Shown here piece after piece: positions 8,990-19,814 of a stretch of DNA of 64,000 nt (within the stretch, counting starts at the first letter, position 1; the number at the start of each line of letters is the position of its first letter). Made by a program: the position numbers and the translations under genes. Source of the stretch: Schistosoma haematobium (Eukaryota; Platyhelminthes; Trematoda; Strigeidida; Schistosomatidae); contig NC_067198.1 of the NCBI RefSeq assembly GCF_000699445.3, forward strand, positions 42,277,691 through 42,341,690, given 5' to 3'. The notes beneath the pieces were generated by a model. That model was given only the letters and a program-made list of their open reading frames with translations, was not told the DNA's origin and made no database searches.

Positions 8990-9775
8990 TGTATAGTATC
9001 GAGTTTCATTCAATTGATTGTTCAACGATGATTTGTAGTGTCGTGATTTGGTCTGTACACAACCGGTCATCACGGAATGTGGCCTATTGATCTCGGAGTT
9101 AGAAATCTACACAATTTGTTATTCGGTTCAACAATACTCTGTTAAAAAGTGTTTCCTGGTACCGATAGTAGTGTGATGCCTCTAATGACCCCACACTTTC
9201 TCAGATCTCCTTTCTTTGGTATCTTGGTGAAGTATCCTTCTTTCTAGTCTGTTGATACTTGTTCCTCAATCCAAATCTTCCTGAATAGAATGTGGAGCAT
9301 GTTTGCAGTTACTTCTACGTCTGACTTCAGTGCTTCGGCTGGTTTGTTGTCAGATCCCATTGCTTTCCCTCTCTTGATTTGTCTAATGGCCATCCTGATT
9401 TCTTCCGTCGTTGATGGAATGGTATGCATAGGAAGGTCTGTAGATACTGCTTGAATATCCGGGGGATTCGATGGATCCGATCTATTTAAGAGTTCCTCAA
9501 AGTATTCCACCCATCCGTTCATCCGCCATTGAATTTCACTGATTGGCTTGTCTTCCTTGTCCATGACTGATCTCTCTGGTTCACTGTATTTCCCTGCTAG
9601 TTTCTTCGTCGTGCCATTTAGTTGTCTGATAGTTTGTTCTCTGGCAGCTTTTTTCACTGTCGATGCTAGGTCTTCCACGTATTTCTGCTTGTCAGATTTC
9701 ATGCTCTTGTTCACTTGCTAAATTGTTTCAGAGCATTCAGTTTGTGCTTTAAGTTTCTCTATCTTTTTCATCTGT
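8990..9775 (-). pseudogene. RTE-type retrotransposon, linker and RT start, inverted piece
   Basis: The 9714-9244 frame encodes the basic helical linker upstream of the reverse transcriptase and its first motifs (W-V-E-Y-F-E-E-L-L-N, then M-A-I-R-Q-I-K-R-G-K-A). The reading continues through frame breaks to RT block 3-4 near 9000. The next piece (9805-11005) is on the opposite strand and overlaps this one by part of the RT. Either one insertion with a 5' inversion or two independent copies meet here. The enzyme would be a target-primed reverse transcriptase; this copy is dead. Confidence 0.75.
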
Positions 9776-9804
9776 TGTTAATTTCTGTTTTCTTCTTCTT
9801 CCTT

Positions 9805-11005
9805 TCTTGAATCTTATGCACGGTTTTGATAGAGACCCAGATCTAGAACAGGCTGGATTCCGTAAGTATCGGTCGTGCACAAACCAAATCGCAACACTAC
9901 GGATCATCATTAAACAATCAATCCAATGGAACTCGTCACTATACATCAACTTCCTTGATTATGAGAAAGCATTAGACAGTGCGAATAGAAGAACATTATG
10001 GAAACTTATTCCACACTATGAAGTACCTGAGAAGATCTTGAATTCATACGACGGACCACAGTGCAATGTGGTGCGTGGAGAACTGCTGACAAACGCATTC
10101 CATGTAAGGACCGGAGTCAGATAAGACTGCCTAATCTTTCTTCTGGTGGTTGATTGGATTATAAAGACCTCGACATGTGAGGGGAAGGACGTAATATAAT
10201 CGACAAGTTGGATGCTTTTAGACAATTTGGACTTGGCAGATGATCCGGCCCTCCTATCCCATACATATCAACAAATTTAGGTCAAGATAAACATTCTCGC
10301 AGCAGCCTTTGCATCAGTATGCCTAATCATAGACAAAGGAAAATGCAACAACCTTAAATACAACATGGAGAACACCAACCCAATCACACTTTGGAAGAGG
10401 AGGAAACATCCACGTAGATGGTCAGCATCATCATTGATGGACAATGCAGACATATAGCCAAGGATTGACAAAGTAAGGACAGCATTCATACAATTGTAGA
10501 ACATATACAATTCAAAACAAATGTCTACAGGCCTACATCAAAGTCACAATATTCAATACGAACGTCAAAACAATTCTATTGCACGGAGCTGAAATGTGGA
10601 GAACTACCACAACCATCATCAAAAATGTACAAGTATTTCTAAATAATTATCTACGCGAGATAGTCAATATCTGTTGATCGGATACCATCATTAACAGCTT
10701 ACTGTAAGAGAGGACAAACCAGCTTCCAGAAGAGGAGGAAATTAGGAAAAGATGTTGAAAGTGGATAGGACATACATTTAGGAAATATTTCATAACGAGG
10801 CAAGTGCTAACTTTAATTCCTGAGTGGAAACGTAAAAGAGGAAGACCAAAGAACTCACTATGTTGGGAATTGGAAGTAGACATGAAAAGAATGAATAGCA
10901 ACCGGAAACAAGTAGAAAGGGTTGCACAGGACAGGATTGGATGGAGAATGCTGGTGAGCAGCTTATGCTCCTCTGCGATGATTAGATATGTATATAAGTA
11001 AGTTG
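9805..11005 (+). pseudogene. RTE-type retrotransposon, RT to C-terminus
   Basis: A frame at 9807-10124 carries RT fingers and palm (QAGFRKYRSCTNQIATLRI, then a degenerate INFLDYEKALDS block where the first catalytic Asp sits). After it, broken frames hold the thumb region and the C-terminal basic block (10804-10975: [11 protein letters not shown] and DRIGWRML). The YADD-type catalytic motif near 10220 is damaged (LDLADD-like). Multiple stops. No endonuclease domain on this strand. With 8990-9775 it makes a head-to-head arrangement. Confidence 0.75.
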
Positions 11006-11009
11006 TTAT

Positions 11010-11439
11010 TTAGTAAACAGTGATTTCATTTTGTTTATTTCAACTTAGATCCAGTATGAGATGTTTGATTGCCATAGATTTAACAAATCTAATAAAACTA
11101 ATGTTTGATTGTCGATTAATTAACTCAAAATATTTCGATTCATCAGAATGATAACTTGTGTCAAAAAGAGATTTCTTGAACTCACATTTATGAAATCTTT
11201 GAATTCGTTTATTCTAATATCAATCAGCCATAAGTTTTTTTTAGAATCGAGCATAGATCTTTCTGTTTTTCGATCAGTGTAACTACATTAAAAGATTTAT
11301 TTACACCATTGCTAAGAACAATTGCTAATACAATCGAGGCAATTTTAAGTGAAGTATAGAGTTCACAGAATACAAAACGATTGTTAAAATACTTCCATTA
11401 TACTACAAATTTCCTTTCATACACATAGTTCCGTTTATC
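11010..11439. other. AT-rich spacer, no gene seen
   Basis: No coding or structural signal seen apart from a few bases similar to the foldback arm end (ACACATAGTTCCGTTTATCA), repeated inverted near 12000. Confidence 0.4.
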
Positions 11440-12164
11440 ATTTTGAAAAGAGCAAGAACAAACATTCTAACAGAATAACATGAATTCATTTTTATTTCGT
11501 CTGGTTCTCGTCAGTTGCTTACAACCTGTGATATTTAAAATCATAATTACATAATGGGTTGAAATGACTTACATGAAAGAGTTTGATTGGAAGTTATATT
11601 AAAGACATATTCGTATAGTATAGCAAGGGTGTAAATAAATTTAATAGACTGATTATTGTAAATATATACCTTGTGTGAAAGTACATTCTACAACATTGAT
11701 TGTGACTACTGTTCAGAGGGCTAGAAACAAGTGATTTCATAAAGAGTAAACATTGATAGGAATAAAATGAGTAGAATTCAGTTGATAAAATATGATTATT
11801 AATTTGGAAGATAGTTGGAATAAAACTCAATGATGTAATAAATGTGAGAAAGAGTCTAAAGAAAAAGAAAAAAACTCAGCGAAAGAGTATTTGTCACCAA
11901 GGCAAGGAAAGATTAATAACCATCTCCTATTGAACACATAAATCAGGTTCATGCTATTCTGCTAGAATGTTTGTTCTTGCTCTTTTCAAAAATGATAAAG
12001 GGAACTATGTGTATGAAAAGTTTTAATTTACCAATCCTTGGGATATTTTGATGTCATATTCATTATTTATTCAATCTGTAGAGTATTTTGTTGAATTATC
12101 ATAGATTCGTGCCTATGAATTACTGACTATTATCCAACCCCTCAAACATTTTGGACTGTATGTA

Positions 12165-12390
12165 TGTTCTGAGGCTTTTTGAACAAGAGAAAGAAAGACT
12201 CTAAATAGTGCAATCACCAAACATCTCCTTGATACAGGATATCAGGTCGATACCCTACAATCATTCAAGGTGATTAGTAAGCAGCCAAACTCCAGTCTTC
12301 TGAAGTTTCCTGAAGTAGTTTCTATCAAACGCCGAAAACCTGATTTATGTGTTCAAAAGGAGATGGTTATTAATCTTTCCTTGCCTTATT
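12165..12390 (+). pseudogene. Penelope-like element, C-terminal fragment
   Basis: One frame reads HLLDTGYQVDTLQSFKVI, then LLKFPEVVSIKRRKPDLCVQ. This pattern (H-L-x-D-T-x-H/Y-x-V-D ... EA-x-x-I-R-x-x-K-P-x-L-C-V-Q) ends the GIY-YIG endonuclease region of Penelope-like elements as I know them. A related copy lies at 24985-25265. Catalytic GIY-YIG residues and the reverse transcriptase are absent. Family assignment is moderately sure. Confidence 0.5.
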
Positions 12391-12572
12391 TATTTATTTA
12401 TTTGAACACATAAATATTGGTACAAGAGTGCGCCAAATATATATGCGCTACACAAAACAATGAGAATTTAAAGAGAAGGAAAAAAGGTAAGGAGCGTAAA
12501 ACGAAAATGGAGAACAATAACGAAGAGATTGGTGTAAGGTAGTGTAATAATAATAATAGCAATAATGGGGGA
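12390..12572 (-). repeat. Non-LTR element 3' tail
   Basis: (TTTA)n followed by TTTGAACACATAAATATTGG and then a purine-rich stretch with AATAATAATAATAG. It is a 5'-truncated copy of the 3' end seen at 36704-36890. Confidence 0.6.
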
Positions 12573-12951
12573 ACATCATTGAGTTTTTATTTCAATTATT
12601 TTTCAGCTTAGTAATCTTATCTTGTTAAGTGAGCTCCACTCATTTCATTCTTATCAACATTAACTCCTGGCCGTTTGAACTGTTGTCACAATCAATGTTG
12701 TAAAATGTTCTTTCGCATAAGGTATATATTTACAATATTCAATCTAGTCAATTTATTTACATTCTTGCTATACTATACGAATATGTCTTCAATATAACTT
12801 CTAACCAAACTCTTTCATGTAAGTCATTTCAACCCATTATGTAATTATGATTTTAAATATCACAGGTTGTAAGCAACTGACGAGAACCAGACGAAATAAA
12901 AATGAATTCATGCTATTCTGCTAAAATCTTTTGTTCTTGCTCTTTTCAAAA

Positions 12952-13020
12952 TTTCCTTTCATCATCTTATGGCAAACTATATTTTAAAGCAATTAGTCCC
13001 TTCGATAAACTTCGATAATA
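12952..13020. other. Short spacer between foldback elements
   Basis: A GATAA-type direct repeat (CTTCGATAA twice at 12998-13016) abuts the next foldback element. Confidence 0.4.
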
Positions 13021-14637
13021 TAATAAGAAGACGAAGTTTATCAGAACTATGTGATGGTATATTAGCGCAATACATTTCGAATAATCTGATCCCTCATAAT
13101 ATACTTCTTCAGAACATTTATATATAAAAATAAAAGATCATCTAGACTAGAAATGGAGGGTAAGAAGACATAAGGATATTAAGGAAAGTAATAATGTTAA
13201 CACAATTTTGAAACTTAATCACTTTGGATAATAAGCCAATATTACCAGGGTAGGTTTAAGATGAGAACAAACGGGTTTTGAATACACAAAGGGAGTTTAA
13301 ATTTTCTTATGGCTATGTCTTAAATAAACCTTAGTATACTCCCTTTTACACTTTAGTACAACACTACAAAAGTCGAATTAAGATCAATCTTATGACCCGT
13401 TTCAATTGTGTTTGGTAATAGAGGATGATGGATGTTTATCCTCTGCTCTTATTGGGTCATTTGATTCTATTTCTTTTTGTAACTATTTAGGTACATAAAT
13501 AAATAATATATTTGTAATATCCCAATGAGTAGAAAAACTAGATTTTCTGACGTTTCGTGACAAAGAAAAGAGAGTAGCTGAAGCGTTTCATTTAATGCTT
13601 AACCTTAATGCTCTCAATAGAAGAGAAGGCTTTACCATAAATCCTACTTGGACTATCTATTCTAGCCTTCTAGTTTGATAGTATTTACAATTCACATTAT
13701 TATCTTACAAATTAAACTCTATCCTTTCTCACCATAAAGGTCATACATCTTTCATCCTTAACAATGCACAAATACATACACACTAATTTACATACATGTC
13801 GCTTATGAATCACCTTGACGGAAATGACATGACATTAATTTATTTAGACCTTTTTTGATTGATCACACATAATATTCTTGTTGTTCCGTTGTATTATTTA
13901 AACTTGGATTAATTTTAAATTCACTTGGTATGGTTTTGCTTTTATCTTCCCATTGAGGTTTTAAGACTGCAATTGATCAGTCTGTTATTGGCATATGTGC
14001 ATACTGTCCCAGAGTGAACATCAACTCTGTGATGCAGGTACATCCAGCTAACGAGTCTCAAATGGAACGAAACGCGCGTCTTGGATTCCGCTGCTAACCA
14101 CTATCCATCTTTGCTTGGATTAATTTTGATTTGGTTATTTATTTACTCTGAAGAAGTGGCTTACACTGAGTTACGAAACGTCTGAAAATCTAATTTTTCT
14201 ACTCAGGATATTACAAATATATTTATTTATTTATGACAATCTACGCAATGCTTAATTTATTCGAAATTTTCAAGTCAAATCTTGATAATGATATCTAGGT
14301 ATATGTTCGCACGCTCTAATTTTGAGATCACGATTACTGTCCCCTATGTACGTGTGACCATACACACAGTTAAATCGGTAGACACAGTGGGATATGACAC
14401 TATCATTTTCTTATCTTTTAGGTTTTCCATGAAGCATGAACCTTGTTCTTTCCTCGATAATGACTTTCACAACTCATTCCTTGTATCCTCTTATCCACCA
14501 TTTCTAGTCTAGTTGACTTTTATTTTTACATATAAATGTTCTTACCAAGTATATTTTATGTGATCAGATTGTTCGAAATATATTGCGTTGATATATCATC
14601 ACACAGTTCTGATAATCTTCGTCTTCATATTACATTA
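13021..14637. mobile_element. Nested foldback element
   Basis: Outer arms 13021-13190 and 14445-14637 are inverted copies (AAGACGAAG.TTATCAGAACT, then the TAGACTAGAAATGG block). Inside, a second inverted pair 13493-13560 / 14165-14235 has the same arm sequence as the foldback at 8129-8537. The space between the inner arms contains a Sm-alpha-type hammerhead. No transposase open frame. Two generations of insertion seem recorded. Confidence 0.6.
14000..14120 (+). ncRNA. Sm-alpha-type hammerhead ribozyme, mutated core
   Basis: The motif lies at about 14033-14095. Stem I strands are GCAGGTACATCCAG and TTGGATTCCGCTGC, the core reads CTAACGA (G5 changed to A), and stem II GTCT...GAAC is weakened. 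GAAAC, GCGCGTC and the cleavage site are intact. G5 is invariant in active hammerheads, so self-cleavage should be lost. A leader with the inverted GAGTGAACATCAACTC hairpin precedes it. Confidence 0.75.
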
Positions 14638-14666
14638 TTAGAACTATCTGGATTTTTTTCAATTTA

Positions 14667-15018
14667 GTGAGAAGCAGAGACCAGTGGAGTTCAACCGGGT
14701 CAGTTGTGAGATAGTAACTCAATGATGACAACGGTGGATGTGTCGCTCAATTTCGTGGATTAGATGCAGTTAGACATTAACACCGTTGGATGCCGGCCGG
14801 CTCGGTGGTCTAGTTGGTTAAGCGCCTGGTGCGAGGCCGATAGGTCGTGGGTTGGAATCCCGTAAGACGGGATCGTGGATGCACACTGCTGAGGAGTCCC
14901 ACAATAGAATGGAACGGCCGTCCAGTGCCTAAAGGTTTTCCATGGTGGTCTAGCTTCAGTTGACTCATGATCTCAACTGTTGAAATTACTACAATCTCCA
15001 CAAAACTCCTTCTGATAC
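14667..15018 (+). repeat. SINE-B full linear copy with 11-bp TSD
   Basis: TTTTCAATTTA at 14656-14666 and 15019-15029 flanks the 352-bp insert. Order: head (GTGAGAAGCAGAGACCAGTGG), A box about 14806-14821, B box 14850-14860, hammerhead 14880-14930, tail ending CTTCTGATAC. The hammerhead keeps CTGAGGA and GTC, but stem II (GTCC/GAAT) and GGAAC are changed. This copy defines the linear order of the family and carries the whole tail, unlike the permuted insertions. Confidence 0.8.
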
Positions 15019-15029
15019 TTTTCAATTTA

Positions 15030-15335
15030 TATCAGTGAATACATTCGCATTTTTCTTTTACGCTAAATTCAGGAACTTCTTATGAACATTTTATAACTCG
15101 TCCCACAAGTCGTCTCACATTTTTTCAATATTCTTTTCTTGGGCCGAGTTTATTATATTTCAATTGTTATATTTCTCATCAACCGTGTTAACCGGGCCTG
15201 TACATGGGTTACATTATATCCCTTTTAAATTTTAAAATCATTTGAATCGCCTTTAACACTTCTCAATTAACCCATCATAGTCGTCATTGCTATACGTATT
15301 TGGGTTTATGAACTGGTCTATCATACTGGTCAATT
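15030..15335. other. AT-rich spacer, no gene seen
   Basis: A GC-richer patch near 15190-15215 (TTAACCGGGCCTGTACATGGG) has no recognisable coding context. Confidence 0.4.
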
Positions 15336-15339
15336 ATAA

Positions 15340-15690
15340 AAGACGTACATAGATTTAGATACTATTGTAATAAACAAGAACACGAATGGCAACAACCGAA
15401 TGTGTTTGAGCATGAAAATTACAGAACATCTCAGTAAAATCTGATAACCACACAGTAAATAGTTAATTTGCAAAATATCAATCAATTGTCTCAAAGTTGA
15501 CTGTTCCTCTTGCAAACATCAATCCATCGTCTCAGATTTCATTGTTCATGCATTTTCATACCAACTGCTCTTCGTTTCCGTTCTTTCCCTCTCGATCTTC
15601 CACTGAAGTATATTCAATGTCTGATCATCGTTATATACTACTTATATGAATATAAGTAGCTCACACCACACTATTATATTGCACTAGTAC
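15340..15690 (-). repeat. Sm-alpha-like SINE body, antisense
   Basis: Contains the conserved palindrome (about 15639-15660) and the TCTCAGATTTCATTGTTCATGC block also present at 60250-60290. Same body as 1241-1570. Confidence 0.6.
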
Positions 15691-15799
15691 AATAACTAAA
15701 CGACCAGATAATTGTTGATCAAACAAACATAATGGAAAAAGCATTTATAGCGGAAGTATAATTTCATTTCATCTTCTCGTATTTTAAACAACCTTATGA

Positions 15800-16575
15800 T
15801 ATCTAAACACCATTTTGAGATCTCATAATGCTTGTACCATCGGAGACTCTTTGATAAACACAGTGTCGAAGGTCAATTATCTTGGTGTTACATTTTCCTC
15901 TGATCTCTCTTGGCCTTCCGACGTTTTATTGTTATCGAAGAAGGTTTTCCGCCTGACTTACTACATAAAAAGACTGCATGCTCTTGGGATTATTTGTCAC
16001 TTACTCTTACAATTTGTTAATTCTTGCATATTACCTATTATTCTTTACTGTTCTCCATTATTCTTTCCCGGGCTTTTGAGAAAAGACTTTGCTGTATTGC
16101 GGAGAGTGCTGAAGGCAGATAGCAAGGTGTGTAGCGAATTTTTCGAGGTCATAATTATTATGGTTGTGGATAGACACCTAAAGTGATGCAAACTCCTGAC
16201 AGGTGTTATTTTATCAGATACTAACCATCCAATTCACTCTTATCTTTCTCCTTGTATATCTTCTGGTAGAACGAGACGTAGTTACATTAAAATCCATGCA
16301 CGCAAGCAAAAGTGTAAAAGTTCTATAATACCTTACCTAGCAAATATACTTTGTGATGAACAGGTTGTTAGAGTTAACCTAGTCAACAACCTGCATTCTT
16401 AAAATGTCTCTAACTTGAAAAGTTGCACAGTTTTTCGGTTTTTTAAACCTTTTTTCCCCTTTTTTGTCTTTGTTTCTGTTTTCTTTGTGTAAGAAACTTG
16501 TTGAAATACCCTGTGCTGAGAATTCTATATTGTACCAAAATACAATATTGAATAAAGCGATTAATAATAATAATA
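15800..16575 (+). pseudogene. Non-LTR retrotransposon, RT C-terminal fragment
   Basis: The frame 15815-16186 encodes a post-RT thumb and C-terminal segment (NTVSKVNYLGVTFSSDLSW, then LQFVNSCILPIILYCSP), the part following the FADD box in CR1/jockey-type elements. It continues with frame breaks to about 16395 (HSYLSPCISSGRTRRSYIK-like), then a T-rich 3' region and the end ATTGAATAAAGCGATTAATAAT. The near-identical end recurs at 17400-17516. 5' truncated, dead. Confidence 0.7.
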
Positions 16576-17340
16576 ATCTGAACTTCTCAGATCACCTACC
16601 ACTTTTATCCCACACACACCAACAAATTCAAGTGAAGACAGCCAGTGCAACAGACGCCTCTACATCAGTAGGCTTCAACACACGCAAAGGAAAAAGCGAT
16701 ATCATGAAATATAAGACAATGAACACCAACCCAATCACATTTGATGGGAATGCTCTGTAAGAGATAGAAAGCTTTACTTACCTCAGCAGTAGTATCATCG
16801 ATAAACATGGAGGATCCAATGCAGACGTAAAGGCAAAGATTGGCAAAACATGGGCCTCATTCTTACAGCTGAATAACATATGCAACTGAAAACAATTGTC
16901 TGAAAGCCAACATCCAGTCAGAATATTCAATAAGAATGTCAACACAGTTCTACTACATGGAACTATCACAACCATTATAAAAAATGTACAAATATTTATA
17001 AACAATTGTCTACGTAAGATATTGAATGTCTTTTGGCCGGATACCATCAGCAACAGCCTACTGTGGGAGGGAATAGATTAGATTCTGGTTGAAGTGGGAA
17101 TTAGTAAAAGACGTTGTAGGTGAACAGGAAACACATTGAAGAAATCATAAAACTGCATCACGAGGCAAGCTGTAACTTGGAATGGTGAAAGGAAATGAAA
17201 AAGAGAAAGACCAAAGAACACACTGTGCCGAAAATTAGAAACATACATGAAAAGGATTGTCCAGGACAGGGTTGGTTGGAGAATGCTGGTGGTTGGCCTT
17301 TGCACCTCGACGAGGTGTTGCAGGCGTAAGTAATAAGTAT
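16576..17340 (+). pseudogene. RTE-type retrotransposon 3' fragment
   Basis: Broken frames cover the end of RT through the thumb (THQQIQVKTASATDAS.., [24 protein letters not shown]) and the C-terminal GWRMLV region near 17275. Same family as 9805-11005, several stops. It sits between two copies of another element's 3' tail. Confidence 0.7.
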
Positions 17341-17374
17341 GGATAAACAATATTTCATAGTTCATATCCATACA

Positions 17375-17516
17375 GTTTTCAGATATTTTTCACCCTTTTC
17401 CTTTCTTTGTTGTTGTTGTTGGGTTTTTTTGTAAAAGAAACTTGTTGAAATACCCTGTGCTGAGAATTCTATATTGTACCAAAATATAATATTGAATAAA
17501 GCGATTAATAATAATC
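17375..17516 (+). repeat. Second copy of non-LTR 3' tail
   Basis: AAACTTGTTGAAATACCCTG onward is nearly identical to 16494-16575, ending in GCGATTAATAATAAT. Confidence 0.7.
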
Positions 17517-17519
17517 TAA

Positions 17520-17728
17520 CCATTTGAATTGGTGATTACGTTTTTTTGTTTTTGGTATAGTTGTCAAGTTACTAATAGTTTTATTATAAATTACTGTTAA
17601 ATTATGTTTAGTTTCCCGGGTGTTTTTTTCGGGGGGGGTTAAATTTTACAAATTGCATTCTCAGTCATAAATAGTATTATCAATTATAATCATTAATATT
17701 TTGACAGTATCATGTGAGTAATGAATAT
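17520..17728. other. Spacer with G/T homopolymer run
   Basis: A TTTTTT-CGGGGGGGG run at about 17625-17638 may be an assembly-sensitive site. No gene. Confidence 0.4.
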
Positions 17729-17741
17729 CTATGTATATCTA

Positions 17742-17817
<76 letters not shown>
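17729..17817. repeat. (ATCT)n/(AT)n compound microsatellite
   Basis: Seven or more TATC units run into about twenty AT units. Confidence 0.95.
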
Positions 17818-17818
<1 letters not shown>

Positions 17819-17819
17819 T

Positions 17820-18160
17820 AAAGTATATTCAGAATTTATCAATATTGTACTCATTTCCCCAACATATTAAACTAATGGTTGATAATATTAACTCCAAAAT
17901 GTTATTTCTCCTTTTATATATGATATCATGGTAATATGTGTCAACTGTGGGGTTACTTTTTCTTTCTCTTTACACATTAGTAATTCTGTTGTTTGTTTTT
18001 TGTTGCTACGGCAAATCTGTATAATTTTCAAATTGGGTTTCTTTTTGTTGTTTTCGTTGTCGTTGTTGCTTTCGTGATAGTTTTTCTCGAATTTTTTTAA
18101 CACAGTAATAAAAGGGAAAACTAAACAAAGTATAATATAAATGCTTTACGAATATTTTTG
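17820..18160. other. AT-rich spacer, no gene seen
   Basis: Short open frames here are low-complexity chance frames. Confidence 0.4.
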
Positions 18161-18164
18161 TTTT

Positions 18165-18290
18165 TGATTGAGATCATGAACCGATTGAGGTTAGACCACC
18201 ATTGAAAACCTGGAAGCACTGGACGGCCGTTTCGTCCCATTGCGGGACTCCTCAGCACTGTGCATCCATGATTCAATGGAAACCGCCAAA
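18165..18290 (-). repeat. SINE-B2 with near-intact hammerhead
   Basis: The antisense fragment spans tail to hammerhead. On the minus strand the ribozyme (about 18264-18211) has core CTGAGGA, stem II GTCCC/GGGAC, GAAAC-GGCC-GTC and a stem I that pairs (GCAC..TG with CAGTGC) if a 2-nt AG bulge is allowed. It is the best preserved hammerhead of this SINE family in the window. Confidence 0.7.
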
Positions 18291-18310
18291 AAATTTTAGG
18301 AATCAAACGG

Positions 18311-18341
<31 letters not shown>
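18311..18341. repeat. (ATT)n microsatellite
   Basis: About ten ATT units next to the SINE. Confidence 0.9.
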
Positions 18342-18342
<1 letters not shown>

Positions 18343-18484
18343 AAGGACTTGATAAAACATTATTATAAAAGTATTGGTCTTGAACAAAAACCAATTCGGC
18401 AATATAAAGTGAATCGTAGATGAAATGAGAAGAACAAAACACGATAATTTGGAAAATCAAAAAAAAAAAATAATTGATTTATGT

Positions 18485-18765
18485 TTTTGATTGAGATAAT
18501 GAACTTATTGATGTTAGATTACTATTAAAAACCCTGGAAGCATTGGATGGTTGTTTCGTTCTATTGTGGGATTCCTCAGTAGTACGCATCCATGATTCCA
18601 GTCCAGGGCCTTCGGTCTCATGCGCGAACTCTTAAACTCTAGACAATTGAATCGGCATCCAACGGTGTTCAAGTCTAACGTCAACCAATCCACGGACTTG
18701 CGCGACCATCGTCAATTTTACTGACGAAGATACCTGTATTTACGTGACACGGGTTAGTTTACTTT
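18485..18765 (-). repeat. SINE-B2 copy, antisense
   Basis: Sense order on the minus strand: head, tRNA-like region, hammerhead with CTGAGGA but stem II broken (ATCC/GAAC), tail. Followed on its 5' side by the head block (CGACCATCGTCAATTTTACT complement). Confidence 0.65.
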
Positions 18766-18814
18766 TCTCTTCCTATAGGTTTCAGTTGAGGGTTATCGAA
18801 TTCTAAAATTTACA

Positions 18815-18990
18815 TCATGGACCGATGTTTGTTAGACAATCATTGGAAACACAAAAATGCTGGACAAGCGTTCTGTCAACGTTTTAGACTACCCAGAAAT
18901 TTGAAACCATATAACTACTAGGGATCGAACTCAAGAATTTTAGGTCACCCTAGGTGCTCTTAATCTTCAGAGCATTAGTTTACTAGCCAA
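18815..18990 (-). repeat. Old SINE-related copy
   Basis: Strongly diverged. The order ATCATGGACCGATGTTTG ... GGATCGAACTCAAG ... TTAATCTTCAGAGCATTAG matches a tRNA-derived SINE read antisense, with a B-box-like GATCGAAC. Confidence 0.4.
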
Positions 18991-18994
18991 TAGT

Positions 18995-19615
18995 TTATGT
19001 GTTTAATTTCAGTCAATTCATGTCATTACTCAAGAGTCTTTGAATGTCCTTGATAGGTAAGTAGCTAGCTGCCTTCTGAATTGTTATAAGACTTTCTCTG
19101 TGATGTAAAAGCCTTTTACAAATACATAGAATTTAATGATACGCTAACTTTGAAAGCATCTAACATCTAAATATTGTACACATAATATCTCAGGAATTAG
19201 AGTGTGGATCACATTTTAACTTGATTGACCGAATTCAATCATCATTGAGGACTATACAAGTATTTGTCTACTATATAAATCATTTCAAATTATTATACTA
19301 TTTGTTATTATGAGTGTAGATGCATCAAGACATGTGAAATGTCAAACAAAGAGGTTTTTGGTCGGTTAGTTTGTATTTAAAAGATGATTTGAATAAATCA
19401 TACTTGTAAATTCATAGTTGTTTTGGATGCATTTTTTTAACTGTGCCAAAAACATATAGATAATTGGGAAGCTTCTATTTTATTCTTAGACGATATCGTC
19501 AGATCAACTCTAAAGTATAACTCATTTTGTCGTTGATAAATAAAAAATGAACGATTTTCAACCAAAATAATCTAATTCAAAGAACATAACAATCTATTAT
19601 ATTATATCTAGAACT
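18995..19615. other. AT-rich spacer, no gene seen
   Basis: No recognised feature. Confidence 0.4.
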
Positions 19616-19619
19616 TAAT

Positions 19620-19800
19620 TTCTTATTATACCATGTACAACTTGAGCACTCGAACACTAGAACCCTCCCAAGTTGGAACTGAAAAGACAGAAGACAAGTG
19701 AAAGGAATGCTTTACCCAAACAGTATCAATTATGGTACAAAACTGTCAGGTATTTATACTTTTCAGTAAAAACAAAATCATCATTATAGTTATCCAATCT
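19620..19800 (+). repeat. LTR-like repeat fragment (family also at 59060)
   Basis: Shares AACTTGAGCACTCGAACA-like start, the GACAGAAGA block and TATTTATA further on with 59060-59215. Probably the left part of an LTR of an unnamed element. Termini not defined. Confidence 0.35.
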
Positions 19801-19814
19801 GCCTACAATCTGTT

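Larger units (their letters stand above)
11440..12951. mobile_element. Large foldback element, arms ~390 bp
   Basis: The left arm 11440-11836 and right arm 12573-12951 are inverted copies over almost 400 bp; for example AAGAGCAAGAACAAA.., CCCATTATGTAATTATG and the TCGTCAGTTGCTTACAA blocks occur in both. A second inverted pair is nested inside (11898-11950 against 12338-12388). The interior also contains a Penelope-like fragment and a non-LTR tail. No transposase was found, so it is non-autonomous or an inverted duplication. Target-site duplication not evident. Confidence 0.65.

Noticed and set aside
17731..17934. Tyr/Ile-rich open frame
   Set aside because: Translation of the ATCT/AT microsatellite.
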